From: Proteles cristata cristata
Taxonomy: Eukaryota; Chordata; Mammalia; Carnivora; Hyaenidae
NCBI GenBank assembly: GCA_017311185.1
Contig: JAESUZ010004910.1
Location: 62,001-126,000 of the forward strand
Direction of reading: 5' to 3'
Length of the DNA stretch: 64,000 bases
Below the pieces are notes generated by a model. The model saw only the letters and a list, made by a program, of their open reading frames with translations. It made no database searches and was not told where the DNA came from. Shown here piece after piece: positions 24,051-34,203 of the stretch. The translations under genes and the position numbers were made by a program. Positions within the stretch are counted from its first letter, which is position 1; every line of letters starts with the position of its first letter.

Positions 24051-24482
24051 TTGTCATCCCAAACTGCCAGGGCAGAGTCTAGCCTCTCCTCTCCTCCCAG
24101 GGGTCCAGAATCCACAGTTACCACAAGATCAGGGACATCGTGGCCCATCATTTTGTATGCATTCAGAGCTCCAGAAAGCCCCTAGGTGCTCTGCTGATGG
24201 AGCACCTGCTAGCAGCTTCCATCACGTTAGTGGCTATAGGATTGGCAAGGCCTGTGTATCCAGGATCCTCTGTTTCTGCCCCTTCAGAATGCTCAACTGA
24301 GTTCTCTAGCCAAAGAAATCTGAAAATGACACCTTCATCTGCAGCCCATAGAGGCAGGGAAAGATAGGGGAGATAAAAGGACTGAGAGCCAGTGGTGATT
24401 CTGGTCATTTTTTGTTATTGGCAGAGTTCTAAAGCAGGCAGAAAACAGAGTAGGAATAAGATTTAAGAATATTCCCCTTCCT
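24051..24482. other. Unassigned intergenic DNA
   Basis: Overlapping short frames on both strands (24140-24408) show no domain. No repeat is recognised. Confidence 0.4.
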
Positions 24483-24553
24483 TAGTTCTGTTACTTTTTT
24501 TTTCAAGTTTACTTATTTATTTTGAGAAACAGAGAAATAACACGGGAGGGGCA

Positions 24554-24592
<39 letters not shown>

Positions 24593-24729
24593 TCCCAAGG
24601 AGGCCCCACACTATCAGCACAGAATCTGATGTGGGGCTTGAATTCATGAACCATGAGATCATGACTTGAGCCAAAATCAAGAGTTGGACACCGAGCCACC
24701 CAGGCACCCCTAGTTCTGTTACTTTTTTT
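24483..24729 (-). mobile_element. CAN-SINE, antisense, with perfect target-site duplication and internal (AC)n
   Basis: The element (24502-24710) is flanked by a perfect 19-bp direct repeat, TAGTTCTGTTACTTTTTTT, at 24483-24501 and 24711-24729. The head ends CGAGCCACCCAGGCACCCC. A (AC) microsatellite of about 18 units sits at 24554-24589 where the body normally has a GA-rich stretch. Short frames with Cys-Val repeats on the minus strand come from this array. Confidence 0.95.
24554..24589. repeat. (AC)n dinucleotide microsatellite inside a SINE
   Basis: About 18 uninterrupted AC units. The location inside the SINE body shows that the array expanded after insertion. Confidence 0.95.
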
Positions 24730-24882
24730 GCCCAGGATCCCATTTCTAATATATTTGCCAAATAATGCTCAGAAATTTTATTTATTTTTTCAGGTTGGGT
24801 AATTTCATGGCAAATACAACCTTGAAAATGAGAAGTAAATATTTTTCTTAAGAATTTGTTTGAAGGTTGGCAGTGCTTTTTC

Positions 24883-25100
24883 TATTTTTATTTTTTTTAA
24901 TATTTATTATTTATTGTTGAGAAAGAGAAAGATCACGAGCAGGGGAGGGGCAGAGAGAGAGGGAGACACAGAATATGAAATAGGCTCCAGGCTCTGAGCT
25001 ACCTGTCAGCACAGTCCCAAATGCGGGTCTCAAACTCATGAACCGTGAGATCATGACCTGAACCAAAGTCGGATGCTTAACTGACTGAGGCACCCAGGTG
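24883..25100 (-). mobile_element. CAN-SINE, antisense
   Basis: T-rich tail, then AGCAGGGGAGGGGCAGAGAG, AGGCTCCAGGCTCTGAGCTA, GAACCGTGAGATCATGACCT and the head end GACTGAGGCACCCAGGTG. A short GGCAGTG repeat on both sides (24869, 25105) may be a remnant target-site duplication. Confidence 0.92.
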
Positions 25101-25114
25101 ACTGGGCAGTGAGT

Positions 25115-25305
25115 GTTTCAGAAAGTTAAACATATACTTACCATATCGTATGATCCAGAAGTTCTATGACTTGCAATTTACCCAAGAGAAATGAAAACAT
25201 AAGTCCACAAAATGACTCATATGCAAATGTTCACAGTGGAGACACCATAGTCAAAAACCTGACACAACCCAAATGTCCATCAGCTGGTAGATGGATAAAG
25301 AAAAT
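25115..25305 (+). mobile_element. Old L1, sense, ORF2 C-terminal fragment (left part)
   Basis: TATGATCCAGAAGTTCTATG, ACCCAAGAGAAATGAAAACA, CACAACCCAAATGTCCATCA and GGTAGATGGATAAAGAAAAT follow L1 ORF2 near its C-terminus. The element is cut at this point by the SINE at 25307-25535 and goes on afterwards. Confidence 0.85.
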
Positions 25306-25544
25306 CTGGGACACTTGGGTGCCTCAGCCAGTTGAACATCCAACTTCGGCTCAGGTCATGATCTCATAGTCGGTGGCTTTGGGCCCTGCATTAGGCTCTG
25401 GTGACAGCTCAGAGCCTGGAAACTGCTTCAGATTCTATGTCTCCTGCTCTCTCTCTCTCTCTGCCCCTCCCCTGCTTGCACTCTGTCTGTCTCTCTCTCA
25501 AAAATAAATAAACATTAAAATTTAAAAAAAAAAAAAAAGAAAAT
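25297..25544 (+). mobile_element. CAN-SINE, sense, inserted in old L1
   Basis: The SINE (25307-25535) runs from its head (CACTTGGGTGCCTCAGCC) through AACTTCGGCTCAGGTCATGA and a CT-rich body to AAAATAAATAAACATTAAAA and a long A-tail. AAAGAAAAT at 25297-25305 and 25536-25544 is the target-site duplication. Confidence 0.93.
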
Positions 25545-25920
25545 GTGCTCTATCTACACAGTGAAGGACTATCCAGCCATAGAAAAAGAACAAAGTACTG
25601 AGACACACATCAGCATGTGTGATGAAGCTCAAAAACATTATGCTAAGAAGCTAGACACAAGGGACTACATATTGTGTGATTCCATTTACATGAAGTTTCT
25701 AGAAAAGGCATACTATAGAGACAGAAAGCAGGTTGGTTGTTGCCTGGGCTGGAAGGAAGAGCAGGGGCTGACTGCTGGCAGCGGACAGGAGTTCTGAGGT
25801 GACTGACTGTCCAAACCCAGGTTGTGGTGACGGCTGCCTACCTGCATACCTTTGCCCAGACTTTGCAAATTGTACACTTAAATGGGTAACTAATCCCTCA
25901 ATAAGGCTCTTACAGGAGGG
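25545..25920 (+). mobile_element. Old L1, sense, 3' UTR (right part)
   Basis: TGTGATGAAGCTCAAAAACA, TTGTGTGATTCCATTTACAT, GTTGGTTGTTGCCTGGGC and TTGTACACTTAAATGGG are typical of L1M 3' ends. The open frame at 25543-25797 (84 codons) is read-through of this relic. Confidence 0.85.
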
Positions 25921-26573
25921 AAAGAAAAGAAACTGTTTAGGGACTGATCTTCCTTTAAGATAAAAAAAAAAATACATATTTGATTAAAGAAAAGGAAGTT
26001 TCCTAAAGACAAAGTATATTCTCAGGATAGGATTTAAATTTAAAATCTGTTCCTGGAGAAATTAATATTTGCTCAAACACAGCTACCATCCGACATTTCC
26101 AGCTGGTCTGTGTGTGGGTGGAAATATGCAAGCGCATCCGTGTCATCCTCTCGAGGGAGTCTCGGGAGGACTTTGTGACAGGATCGAAGGATAAACTGCC
26201 ACCACGCATGGGAAATGAGACGAGACAAACACTGTGCTGAACTGGATGTGCCGCCGAAGCCTTTTTAGAGAAGCCGAGAGGGCCAGACGGAATGGGGGAG
26301 AGGAGGGAGAGGTGGGCTGGAGGCTGGCAGCGGGCTTTAATCTCCTGCCCGCAACCCTGCTTGGGGGCTTGTAGACAAAAGGCAGAGGGGCAAGTGTCAT
26401 GGGTCCTGCGTTTGAACGGTAGTCAACCGGCCCTCAAAGAAAGCAGACGCTGGTCAAGGTGGCATTTTCATAAAGGCAGACAGCTGCCCCCTGCCCTGCG
26501 TGTCAGCCCCCTGCAGTCTCGAGATTCTCTCCACAACCTCCCCCCGCCCCCCGCCCGTGGCTCTCTCTCTGTC

Positions 26574-26608
<35 letters not shown>

Positions 26609-27284
26609 GGGAAAGCCTGCTATAGCCATATTGGCTGGCAAGGTGAGATTTCTTTTCCATTTGTTCCCTACTTTTAAAAAACCAGCTTGAAGCTCATTAA
26701 TGATACGGATGTGAGTGAGGCGCTCTTGTGAAGTATGAAGGTGGGGGGCAGGGTTGGGGAGGAAAAGCTAAATATTGTAGAAGTGTTCGAAAGGGTGGAA
26801 TAAAAGCACGGTTACGGAGGGCGAGAGCTAGGTCATTTGGCAGCTACCCTCGGGGCTTCTATTCCCTCAAGTGAGACTATCAGAAGGAGTCCACGGTTTT
26901 CAATAGAGCAGCACGACATTAAGCGGATGGTTCCCGAACGCTGGCACTCCAGACTGCCGGGTCTCTGCAGGTGGGTTTTATGCCCTGGTCTTTGGTTGCG
27001 GGAATAGAAATCCCACATGAATCGCGCAGCAGCAGCAGGCTTCACGATAGCAAAGAGGATTATGTGATGTGGGAAAGTGCTTTCCTCCTGCTTTTTTTTT
27101 TTCCTCCCCTTTCTTTCTTTTGTAATGGAAGCATTCAACTTTGCAGAGAGATGGACCCGTGTATTCATAGCCAAAGTGAAAGGGAGGCTTGAGGCAAAGC
27201 TCTAATAATACAGGCCAAAGGGGGTTTGTGCTGGCCACCCCTCTGCTTCTGTCTCACATGGAAGAAAATATTGTGGATAAGTAT
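25921..27284. promoter_or_regulatory. CpG-enriched non-repeat block, candidate promoter or enhancer
   Basis: From about 26110 to 27160 I count roughly forty CpGs by eye, in a window where CpG is otherwise rare outside young SINEs. No transposon is recognised inside. On the plus strand, GGAATAAAAGC (about 26799) is a TATA-like word and CTGCAG|GTGGGT at 26970/26971 is a good splice-donor match, so a non-coding first exon ending at 26970 is conceivable. A homeodomain-type CATTAATGA word lies near 26695. Frames of 132 codons (plus, 26292-26690) and 113 codons (minus, 26833-27174) show no domain. This could be a promoter CpG island, an enhancer or simply a GC-rich patch. Confidence 0.35.
26556..26608. 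repeat. CTCT/GTCT-type microsatellite
   Basis: A CT-rich array contains five to six consecutive TGTC units (about 26575-26599), flanked by CTCTCT. Confidence 0.85.
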
Positions 27285-27537
27285 TTTTGAGACAAAAATA
27301 GAAAAATGGGCAAAGAATATAAATACGCAACTCACAAGGACATATAAATTACAGTTAATATATGGAAAGGCTTGGCACCCCTGTTGACTATGGAAATGTG
27401 AACCACAGCAACAAGGACATACCAGTTTTCACATTGTAGATTGTCAAAAATTAAAATGTAGAGCAAGCCCTTCGATGTATTACTAGTGGGAATGTAAATT
27501 ACAATAGCCCTTTGGTAAGGCAATGAAAAGCTCTTAT
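27285..27537 (+). mobile_element. Ancient L1, sense (left part)
   Basis: GGGCAAAGAATATAAATACG, GAAATGTGAACCACAGCAAC, ACATACCAGTTTTCACATTG and TACTAGTGGGAATGTAAATT match the L1 ORF2 C-terminal region in order. Strongly diverged; split by the SINE that follows. Confidence 0.75.
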
Positions 27538-27762
27538 TATTTTATTTTTTTATTATTTATTTATTTTGAAGGAGAGAGAGAATGAGAATAAGCAGGGGAG
27601 GGGCAGAGAGAACTAGAGGGACAGAGGATCTGAAGCAGACCCTGTGCTGACAGCACAGAGCCCGATGTGGGACTCAAACTTAAGAACAGCGAGATCATGA
27701 CCTGAGCCAAAGTCAGACACTTAACTGACTGAGCCACCCAGGTGCACTGAAAAAATCTTTTA
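27524..27762 (-). mobile_element. CAN-SINE, antisense, inserted in ancient L1
   Basis: The SINE covers about 27538-27747: T-rich tail, AGCAGGGGAGGGGCAGAGAG, GAGATCATGACCTGAGCCAA and head GACTGAGCCACCCAGGTGCA. TGAAAAGCTCTTATT (27524) and TGAAAAAATCTTTTA (27748) are probable eroded target-site duplications. Confidence 0.92.
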
Positions 27763-28250
27763 AAGTTAAAAAAAAGAAAAAAGACCCCTGAATTCCCATT
27801 ATCCTACAAAAATAAAAAGCACCAGCATGTTGGGTGGCAGAAAAACTGGAAACAATCCAAAATCATCAGTAAAGTAGGAATGAAGAATTATGCTACATCT
27901 ATATTATAAGGTATCATGCAGATATTAAAAGGAATGAATTGAAGCCATATTTATTAATCTGGAAAAAAAATTTCCATAGTCTGTTATGTGTGTAAAAGTT
28001 TCTAAGTAATGTACAGTAGATCAAATATTTAGTCAAAAATATAAACTCCCATCCCATCTCACCAAAAATATATATGAATAAATAAGTTTGGATAGACAGA
28101 CAGACAGACACTATACCTAGAGACATAACTAGGTATCTCAACTACCTTATTAAGGAAGGGAGAGAGCAGGAAAAACATTAAAATTTCTTTGGATTGTTCA
28201 CTTGTAACAGTGAATATCATTACTTTTAAATTAAAACAAAGAAATTTGTT
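27763..28250 (+). mobile_element. Ancient L1, sense (right part)
   Basis: The L1 resumes with CAACACAAAACTGGAAACAATCC-like words (AAACTGGAAACAATCCAAAA), GTAGGAATGAAGAATTATGC and GGTATCATGCAGATATTAAA. A (GACA)n run of four units lies at about 28096-28112. The 3' edge is uncertain. Confidence 0.65.
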
Positions 28251-28982
28251 TAATCTTTAATTTAAATAAAGGTATTTAATTAAAGTGAAAGAAATTCTTA
28301 AAATTAAATATCTTTAATTTTAAAAAACTATGAACTCAGTCCTGGGCTGAGATCTTGCTAAATTTAGAACCATATTTCTGCCATCAATCAATTTACGGTC
28401 TCGTCCAAATAATAGGAACAAAGAGGAAAACAACCAGAGAAAAATAAATGAAAATACATGTCAAGATATTCTATCCCTTTGGAGGCTGGACAGCAATGTG
28501 AGTCAAGGCAAGAATGCAGAAATATGTGTTGTTTTTCTGGGTTGGGCAAGGGATTTGAAGAACAGGATTTGGGTTATGGGTACTGTGGGAGAGAAAAGGT
28601 TAAATATACATGGTGGGATTATTAGATCAATCTTGCTAATTGTGTTTTTCCAAATCTTCTAAGTCCTTACTGATGGTTTTGCCTTAAAAAAATTACTGTA
28701 AAAGTATATTAACTCTTCCTACTCTGATGGTGGATTTCTTCATTTCTTTTTGGTTCATTTGTTCATTTTGTTCATTTGTTCATTTAACATGTAGGGAAAA
28801 CAAATTTTGTTCTCGCATATTTTTGCAGTTTTATGGCTATTGTTAAGTACTTTTATATCTTTCTGGTGAATTAAACCTATTATGATTATGTGATTACTGT
28901 TTTTATTCATGGTAGTGCTTTTATGCCTTAAATAAAATTTGTTAGATACTGATGTTGTTACCCAAGTGTTCTTTTGTGTTTT
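28251..28982. other. Unassigned AT-rich DNA
   Basis: The first 80 bases are made of TTTAAATTAAAG-like words that can fold on themselves. No gene is visible. The 90-codon minus-strand frame at 28755-29027 is lysine/asparagine-rich, as expected from AT-rich DNA. Confidence 0.4.
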
Positions 28983-29126
28983 TTTCTCTTTCTCCAGCTT
29001 TGTTGAGCTATAATTGACATATAGCATTGTATAAGTTTAAGGTGCTCAATGTGATGATGTGATACACATATACTGCCAAGTGATTACAATAAGGTTAGTT
29101 AGCATATGAATCACCGCAAATAGTTA

Positions 29127-29128
<2 letters not shown>

Positions 29129-29170
<42 letters not shown>
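29129..29170. repeat. (GT)n microsatellite
   Basis: About 21 uninterrupted GT units, inside an antisense L1. Confidence 0.97.
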
Positions 29171-29171
<1 letters not shown>

Positions 29172-29663
29172 GAGACTATTTAAGATCTACTCTCTTAGCA
29201 ACTTCCAAGTACACAACATAGTATCATTAACTATAGTCACCATGTTGCACATTACATCCCCAGAGTTTATTCATCTCATAGCTGGAAGCTTGTACCCTGT
29301 GACGAACATCTCACTTCCCCTCACCCCTCAGCACCTGGCAACCACCAATCTATTCTGTTTTTATGAGTTCTATATATATTATTTTTAGCTTTCCCATGTG
29401 AGCTTATACAGTACTTGTGTTTCTCTGTTTAAACTTACTTCACTTAGTGTAATGCCCTCAAGGTCCATCCATGTTGTCACAAATAGTAGGATTTCCTCTT
29501 TTTTTAAGGACTGAATAATATTCTATCGCGAATGAATAATACATTTTCTTTATCCACTCATCTGTCAATGGTCACTTAGGTCCATGTCTTAGCTATTGTG
29601 AATAATGCTTCAGTGAACAAGGGGGTACAGATCTCTCTTTGAAATAGTGATTTCATTTCCTTA

Positions 29664-29732
29664 AGATATATATATGTATATATATATATATATATATACG
29701 TATTTTGTATATATATACACACACACACACAC

Positions 29733-29788
<56 letters not shown>
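29664..29788. repeat. Compound (TA)n-(AC)n-(TA)n-(AC)n microsatellite
   Basis: Runs of TA, then AC, then a short TATATA, then about 18 AC units, then TATATA. Alternating purine-pyrimidine throughout, likely to be polymorphic. Confidence 0.97.
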
Positions 29789-30000
29789 CCAAAAATAAAA
29801 TTGCTGGATCATATAGTAGTTCTATTTTTAATTTTTTGCACAGATGTTCTTTTGATTGGTATTAAACTGGTATGAGAAATTTATGCCTTGTCATACCTAC
29901 CATTTAGGCATGTCTCTGTTTAATTGTTCGTACATAACATTTTTTTAAAATTTACAATTCTCATATTTGTATTTTTTTTGGAGGAGGAGGTAGTCCACTA

Positions 30001-30222
30001 CTTTTTTTTTAAACACAATTTATTGTCAAGTTAGCTAATGTACAGTGTATGTAGTATGCTCTTGGTTTTGGGGGTAGATTCCCGTGACTCATCACTTACA
30101 TACAACACCCAGGGCTCATCCCAACAAATGCCTTCCTCAGTGCCCGTCACCCATTTCCCCTCTCCTCTGCCCTCCCATCAGCCCTCAGTTTGTTCTTTGT
30201 ATTTAAGATTCTAATGTTTATC
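30001..30222 (-). mobile_element. Carnivore L1 3' UTR end, antisense, short
   Basis: CAATTTATTGTCAAGTTAGC, ACACCCAGGGCTCATCCCAA, ATGCCTTCCTCAGTGCCCGT and CATCAGCCCTCAGTTTGTTC are the reverse complement of the carnivore L1 3' end, as also seen at 46.4 kb and (sense) 34 kb. Only about 220 bp were inserted. Confidence 0.85.
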
Positions 30223-30669
30223 TTTTAAATGAAGAGTTTAGTCCTGTAAATTTACTGTGTTTACTGAGTTACTTAAGTTTGTTTTTTACTGTATTATTTT
30301 GTGCTATATATTTGCCCCAGGCCTTTACATTCAGGATTCTCTTTCCCTGTGTGATTCCTCTGGTGTCTTTTATATGGATCTAGGATCTCTGCCTAAATTT
30401 TCAGGTTGACAGTTCAGTTAGGTAGTTTACCTGACTTTATCTTAGTTATGACTTTGTTAAGTTTTTGTTTATACTTGGTACACCCTAACAGTCATTCCAC
30501 TCCATTTCATGTTGCCTCCTACCTCAATGGGCTCAGGTCAGATCCAGTACCTGCGACCACTGTTTCTTTGGGAGGACCTTTAGGTATTTCATGTCATCTG
30601 GGCTCTAGTTATTGGATTCATCTTAATTTCTGACTTTTACAGCCAACAAACTCTGACCATTTTTCCTCT
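30223..30669. other. Unassigned intergenic DNA
   Basis: No gene or named repeat is seen. Confidence 0.45.
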
Positions 30670-30921
30670 AAAATCTATTTCTCAGGGCACCTGGGTGGCT
30701 CAGTTGGTTACGCATCTGACTTCAGCTCAGGTCATGATCTTACACTTCATGGGTTCAAGCCTCACATTGGGCTTTGTGCTGACAGCTCGGAGCCTGGAGC
30801 CTGCTTTGGATTCTGTGTCTCCCTCTCTCTGCCCCTCACCCACTCACACTCTGTCTTTCTCTGTCTCTTAAAAATAAACAAACATTAAATTTTTTAAATA
30901 AATAAATAAAATCCATTTCTC
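30670..30921 (+). mobile_element. CAN-SINE, sense, with target-site duplication
   Basis: The SINE (30684-30907) starts GGGCACCTGGGTGGCTCAG, has GACTTCAGCTCAGGTCATGA and GAGCCTGGAGCCTGCTTTGG, a CT-rich body and an AAATAAATAAATAAA tail. AAAATCTATTTCTC (30670-30683) and AAAATCCATTTCTC (30908-30921) differ by one base. Confidence 0.94.
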
Positions 30922-30950
30922 TTATATCCTCTATTTCAAAAACCACAACC

Positions 30951-30984
30951 ACACTTGATCTTAGCCAAAAGGCCAAGAAGCAAT
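30951..30984 (-). pseudogene. 3'-truncated U2 snRNA pseudogene (first ~34 nt)
   Basis: Read on the minus strand from 30984, the sequence matches the first 34 nt of U2 snRNA, including the invariant CTTTTGGCTAAGATCAAGTG block. Two differences are seen (C to T at two CpG positions near the 5' end), the kind left by methylated-CpG decay. The match stops after GTGT. Short imperfect direct repeats flank it: ACCACAAC (30942-30949) and ACCATAAC (30985-30992). This fits a retroposed, 3'-truncated snRNA fragment. It is too short to be functional. Confidence 0.75.
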
Positions 30985-30992
30985 ACCATAAC

Positions 30993-31293
30993 TACTATCT
31001 CATCCCTAGTTTAGGTTATGGTGCTTCATAGTCACACATTTAATAGCCATAATAGTGGCTCTGCTAGACACTGCTTTTTTTTTTTCTCATGCCCCTGCTA
31101 TCATATTTTCTTCCAACAGAGGGATCTGATCATGACATGACTATACTCAAAAATCCCCAAACGCTCTCCAAGTAAGTTAAATGTAACTTCAGTGTAGCAT
31201 TCCAAAGCAACCTAATCTACTACTTCAGCTTTATCTAATTATTCTCTAATTTTCTAGCATTGCTCCTACCCTCCACCCTGACTATAAGCTTTC
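30993..31293. other. Unassigned intergenic DNA
   Basis: No gene or named repeat is seen. Confidence 0.4.
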
Positions 31294-31547
31294 TCATCAT
31301 AGTGAATTTTTTTTTAATTTTTTAAATTTTATTTATTTCTAGGAGAGAGAGAGAGACAGCGTGAGCAGGGTAGGGTCAGAGAGAGAGGGAGTCACAGACT
31401 CTGAAACAGGGTCCGGGCTCTGAGCTGGCAGTCAGCACAGAGCCCGATGCGGGGCTCGAACCCACGAACCGCGAGATCATGACCTAAGCGAAAGTCAGAT
31501 GCTTAACCGACTAAGCCACCCAGGCTCCCCCATCATCACAGTGAATT
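31294..31547 (-). mobile_element. Young-type CAN-SINE, antisense, with target-site duplication
   Basis: The SINE (31309-31530) shows the diagnostic TTTATTTCTAGGAGAGAGAG tail side, GACAGCGTGAGCAGGG, and GGGGCTCGAACCCACGAACC (intact B box on the minus strand). TCATCATAGTGAATT (31294) and CATCATCACAGTGAATT (31531) are flanking duplications with a two-base indel. Confidence 0.94.
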
Positions 31548-31842
31548 CTATCATGTGCATTTTTTTTATTTGTTTCATCTTTTCACCTTGATTTCTTGCC
31601 AGTCAATATCTTCACTGTACCTCAACACTCTGCTAGATTATAAATTTATTTATAATAAATCAGGGTTGACTGATTTTATCATTGTCCTTTATTATGACAA
31701 GAATATAATAGCTACTCAGAAAAGATTTACTTACATACTATCATGTGTTTGTTGCTGCACTATGGGAAACAGAACTGTCATTATCATAGACAATGTTTAT
31801 ATATACGTAGTCCCACTATCTGTAATAATACCTGGTGGGTTT
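31548..31842. other. Unassigned intergenic DNA
   Basis: A 100-codon plus-strand frame (31555-31857) runs into the SINE tail and has no domain. No gene is implied. Confidence 0.4.
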
Positions 31843-32096
31843 TTAAATTTTTTTTAATGTTTACTTATTTTTGAGAGACAGAGGCGAGGAAGAAAAGGAG
31901 CGAGGGAAATAGAGAGAGAAAGAGAGAAAGACACAGGGGGAGGAACAGAGAGAGGGTGAGACATAGAATTCAAAGAAGGCTCCAGGCTCTGAGCTGTCAG
32001 CAGAGAGCCCAACGCGAGACTTAAACTCACAAGCTGCAAGATCATGACCTGGACTGAAATCAGATGCCTAACCCACTGAGCCATCCTGGCGCTCCC
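31843..32096 (-). mobile_element. CAN-SINE, antisense, purine-expanded body
   Basis: T-rich tail, then a long GA-rich body (AGAGAGAAAGAGAGAAAGAC), GGCTCCAGGCTCTGAGCTGT, AAGATCATGACCTGGACTGA and a head ending CTGAGCCATCCTGGCGCTCC. Diverged. Confidence 0.9.
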
Positions 32097-33835
32097 CAGT
32101 GGCTGTCTTAATATAGAAATTTATGAATCGAGGCAGAAGGCATTTGTTGCCATTCTAAAAGCTGATCTTCCCTTTACATATATTAATAAAACCCTAGTTT
32201 TAGCTAAATATTAAGAGGCATGCCACATAAGGAAGGTGGCTCAGCCCCAAGGGACAAATCATGGTTAGTGTAGACCAGAATTGTAATCCCATTCTCCTTG
32301 CCCACACTTAGACGTATGCCTTTGTTATGACCAATGAGATAACGGCAAGGACTTTGAGTGATTCTTAGAAAAATTTCTAAGAAAGAGAGACATCTGAGGA
32401 GAAATTGGCCATCCTATTTGGGAATATAATTGGATACAGAAGTGATGCCTGAAACCGAGATCACTATCCTGTGACCCTAAAGGGACAAACTTGAAGAAGA
32501 AAATCGATATCCTGGGATGGGAGCACAAAGGTGGAGAGAATCTAAGTTATTGAAGACATCAGTCCTGGAACCAGCAACATCTAGATCCTGTTGTTGCTAC
32601 CAATTATAGACAAGAATTCTTCCACCTAAAGTGCTAAAACCAAGTAGCTCAGAATATGTGAGCACTCACTGTAGATTAAAACTATTTGTGAACATGTTAT
32701 TATAGAGTTAAAATACTAATATAAAGAAAAGCATAGTACCTATAAAGGAGTTGATGTTCACTTGACACTAATTTCACTCAATTCTTCCACACTAAGGGAT
32801 TGGTTAAAAAGGTTTAGCAGGTGTGGTTAAGGGGGCTGTTTGATTATTTTCTTGCTGTTCCATGCTTTCCTGGTCACTGTGTTCTTATATTAGGAGTTTT
32901 GCTACTTTCAGAAAAAAGATAAATATCAGCCCCAACTCATGTGCATGATTGATTACTTGTATTTTATTTTAATTTCTGGATATTATCCAAGTGTGGATAA
33001 GGATGAGTCAATATATGCTGAAAACTACTCAGCACAAGTCACCATTACCCCTGGCTTGTACTGCTACAGGGACCTCAGTATCCTTGAAGAAAACCTGAGG
33101 CTCCTTTCTTATTCTCTTGGCAATGGTTCAACTTCTTTGCTTGCCCTTGCTATTCTTGGACTGCCCCAATCCTGCCGTGTCCTGTAACTCTATGCCATGA
33201 GTGGTTAGCAGAAGTCCAGACACTGCTGAAAAAGGAAGGGAAGACATGTTTTATATTCTGATTTTTTCTTGGTTAACTTCAATGAGTTGTCTCATTTCAG
33301 AGTAATATGGACTCTCTGCTACTTTCTACCTCCTACTTCTGCTACGTCAATAAACCTCTGCCCTGACATATTTCAAGCCCTTTGCCTCGTAGTAATTGTA
33401 CGCATGAGGCTGGGAGTTTATGGGGATGCACATTAGTTTAGAATTTCCGAGGTACTGAGCTACATTTGAATGTTTATTTTTTACTGTCTGCCCAACTTCC
33501 CACAGGGCATTTGTGATTTAGTTACTGAGGAAATTAAGCCCACTTTCCCTTATTCTCTCTCTGGCAGAAAGACAAGATGGGGAGTACAATTATATTGCAA
33601 GACAAAGAAAAACTTCACTTTATTTCATACCTGGGAGGGCACAGTACTTCCTCCAGGCTGAAGAGGAGAAAAACTGAACAGAAGTTCAATCCTGAAGATA
33701 AGTGAAAATGGTATTAAAAAAGTATAAAAAGGTATACAAAAATGGTAATTTCAAAAGAACTAAATCAGGGTTAGGCATTTTTACATACAGGGGTGTGTAA
33801 CTTCTCTAATGGTGACTATTTTCTCCATGGGTTTT
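32097..33835. other. Unassigned intergenic DNA
   Basis: No gene is recognised. The AATAAACCTCTGCC word at about 33349 resembles an LTR polyadenylation region, but I could find no paired LTR structure or TG...CA ends. Confidence 0.4.
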
Positions 33836-34203
33836 AAAAATAAACCAGTTCTACATGGCAATGAGAAATAATGAAATCTGGCCATGTGTAGCAACATGGA
33901 TGGACCTTGAGGGTGTTATGCTGAGCGAAATAAGTCAGGCAGAGAAAGACAAATATCATATGTGTGCACGTATAGGAGGATTAGGAGGAGCTTAACAGAG
34001 GACCAAGGGGGAGAAGAAGGGCAGAAATGGTGGGGGAAAGGGGGAGAGGCAAACCATGAGAGACTCTTGAATGCTGACAAAAACTGAGGACTGGTGGATG
34101 TGGGGGGAGGAGGGGTGGGCATGGAGGAGGGCACTTGTGAGGATGAGCACTGGGTGTTATGTGGAAACTAATTTGACAATAAACTATTTGTAAAAAAAAA
34201 AAA
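33836..34203 (+). mobile_element. 5'-truncated felid-type L1 3' end, sense
   Basis: The left target-site duplication is 33836-33852 and the L1 begins at about 33851 (CTACATGGCAATGAGAAA). It continues through CTGAGCGAAATAAGTCAGGC and CAAACCATGAGAGACTCTTG to the L1 polyadenylation signal AATAAA (34178-34183) and an A-tail at 34192-34205. The target TTTT/AAAAA at 33832-33840 is an ideal L1 endonuclease site. The matching duplication is not found after this tail but about 160 bp later, see the next entry. Confidence 0.92.

Larger units (their letters stand above)
28983..29850 (-). mobile_element. L1, antisense 3' end, carrying two large microsatellites
   Basis: GTTGAGCTATAATTGACATA (3' end side), GGCAACCACCAATCTATTCT, TCCATCCATGTTGTCACAAA, TAGCTATTGTGAATAATGCT and ATTGCTGGATCATATAGTAG give the reverse complement of an L1 3' UTR and the end of ORF2. 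A (GT)21 array (29129-29170) and a TA/CA compound array (29664-29788) interrupt it at places that are only AT- or CA-rich in related L1s. Confidence 0.9.

Noticed and set aside
26292..26690. 132-codon plus-strand open frame, the longest in the window
   Set aside because: It is Ser/Leu/Pro-rich, runs through a CTCT/GTCT microsatellite (Ser-Val-Cys-Leu repeats), has no domain and no clear coding context. More likely a by-product of GC-rich DNA with few stops.
26833..27174. 113-codon minus-strand frame in the CpG-rich block
   Set aside because: No domain; includes a Lys-rich stretch from a T-run. It could only be an exon if transcript data supported it.
29576..29865. Open frames of alternating Cys-Val or Thr-His
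   Set aside because: These are translations of the AC/GT microsatellites.
33330..33440. LTR-like polyadenylation region (AATAAACCTCTGCC)
   Set aside because: No TG...CA ends, no partner LTR and no primer-binding site found nearby.
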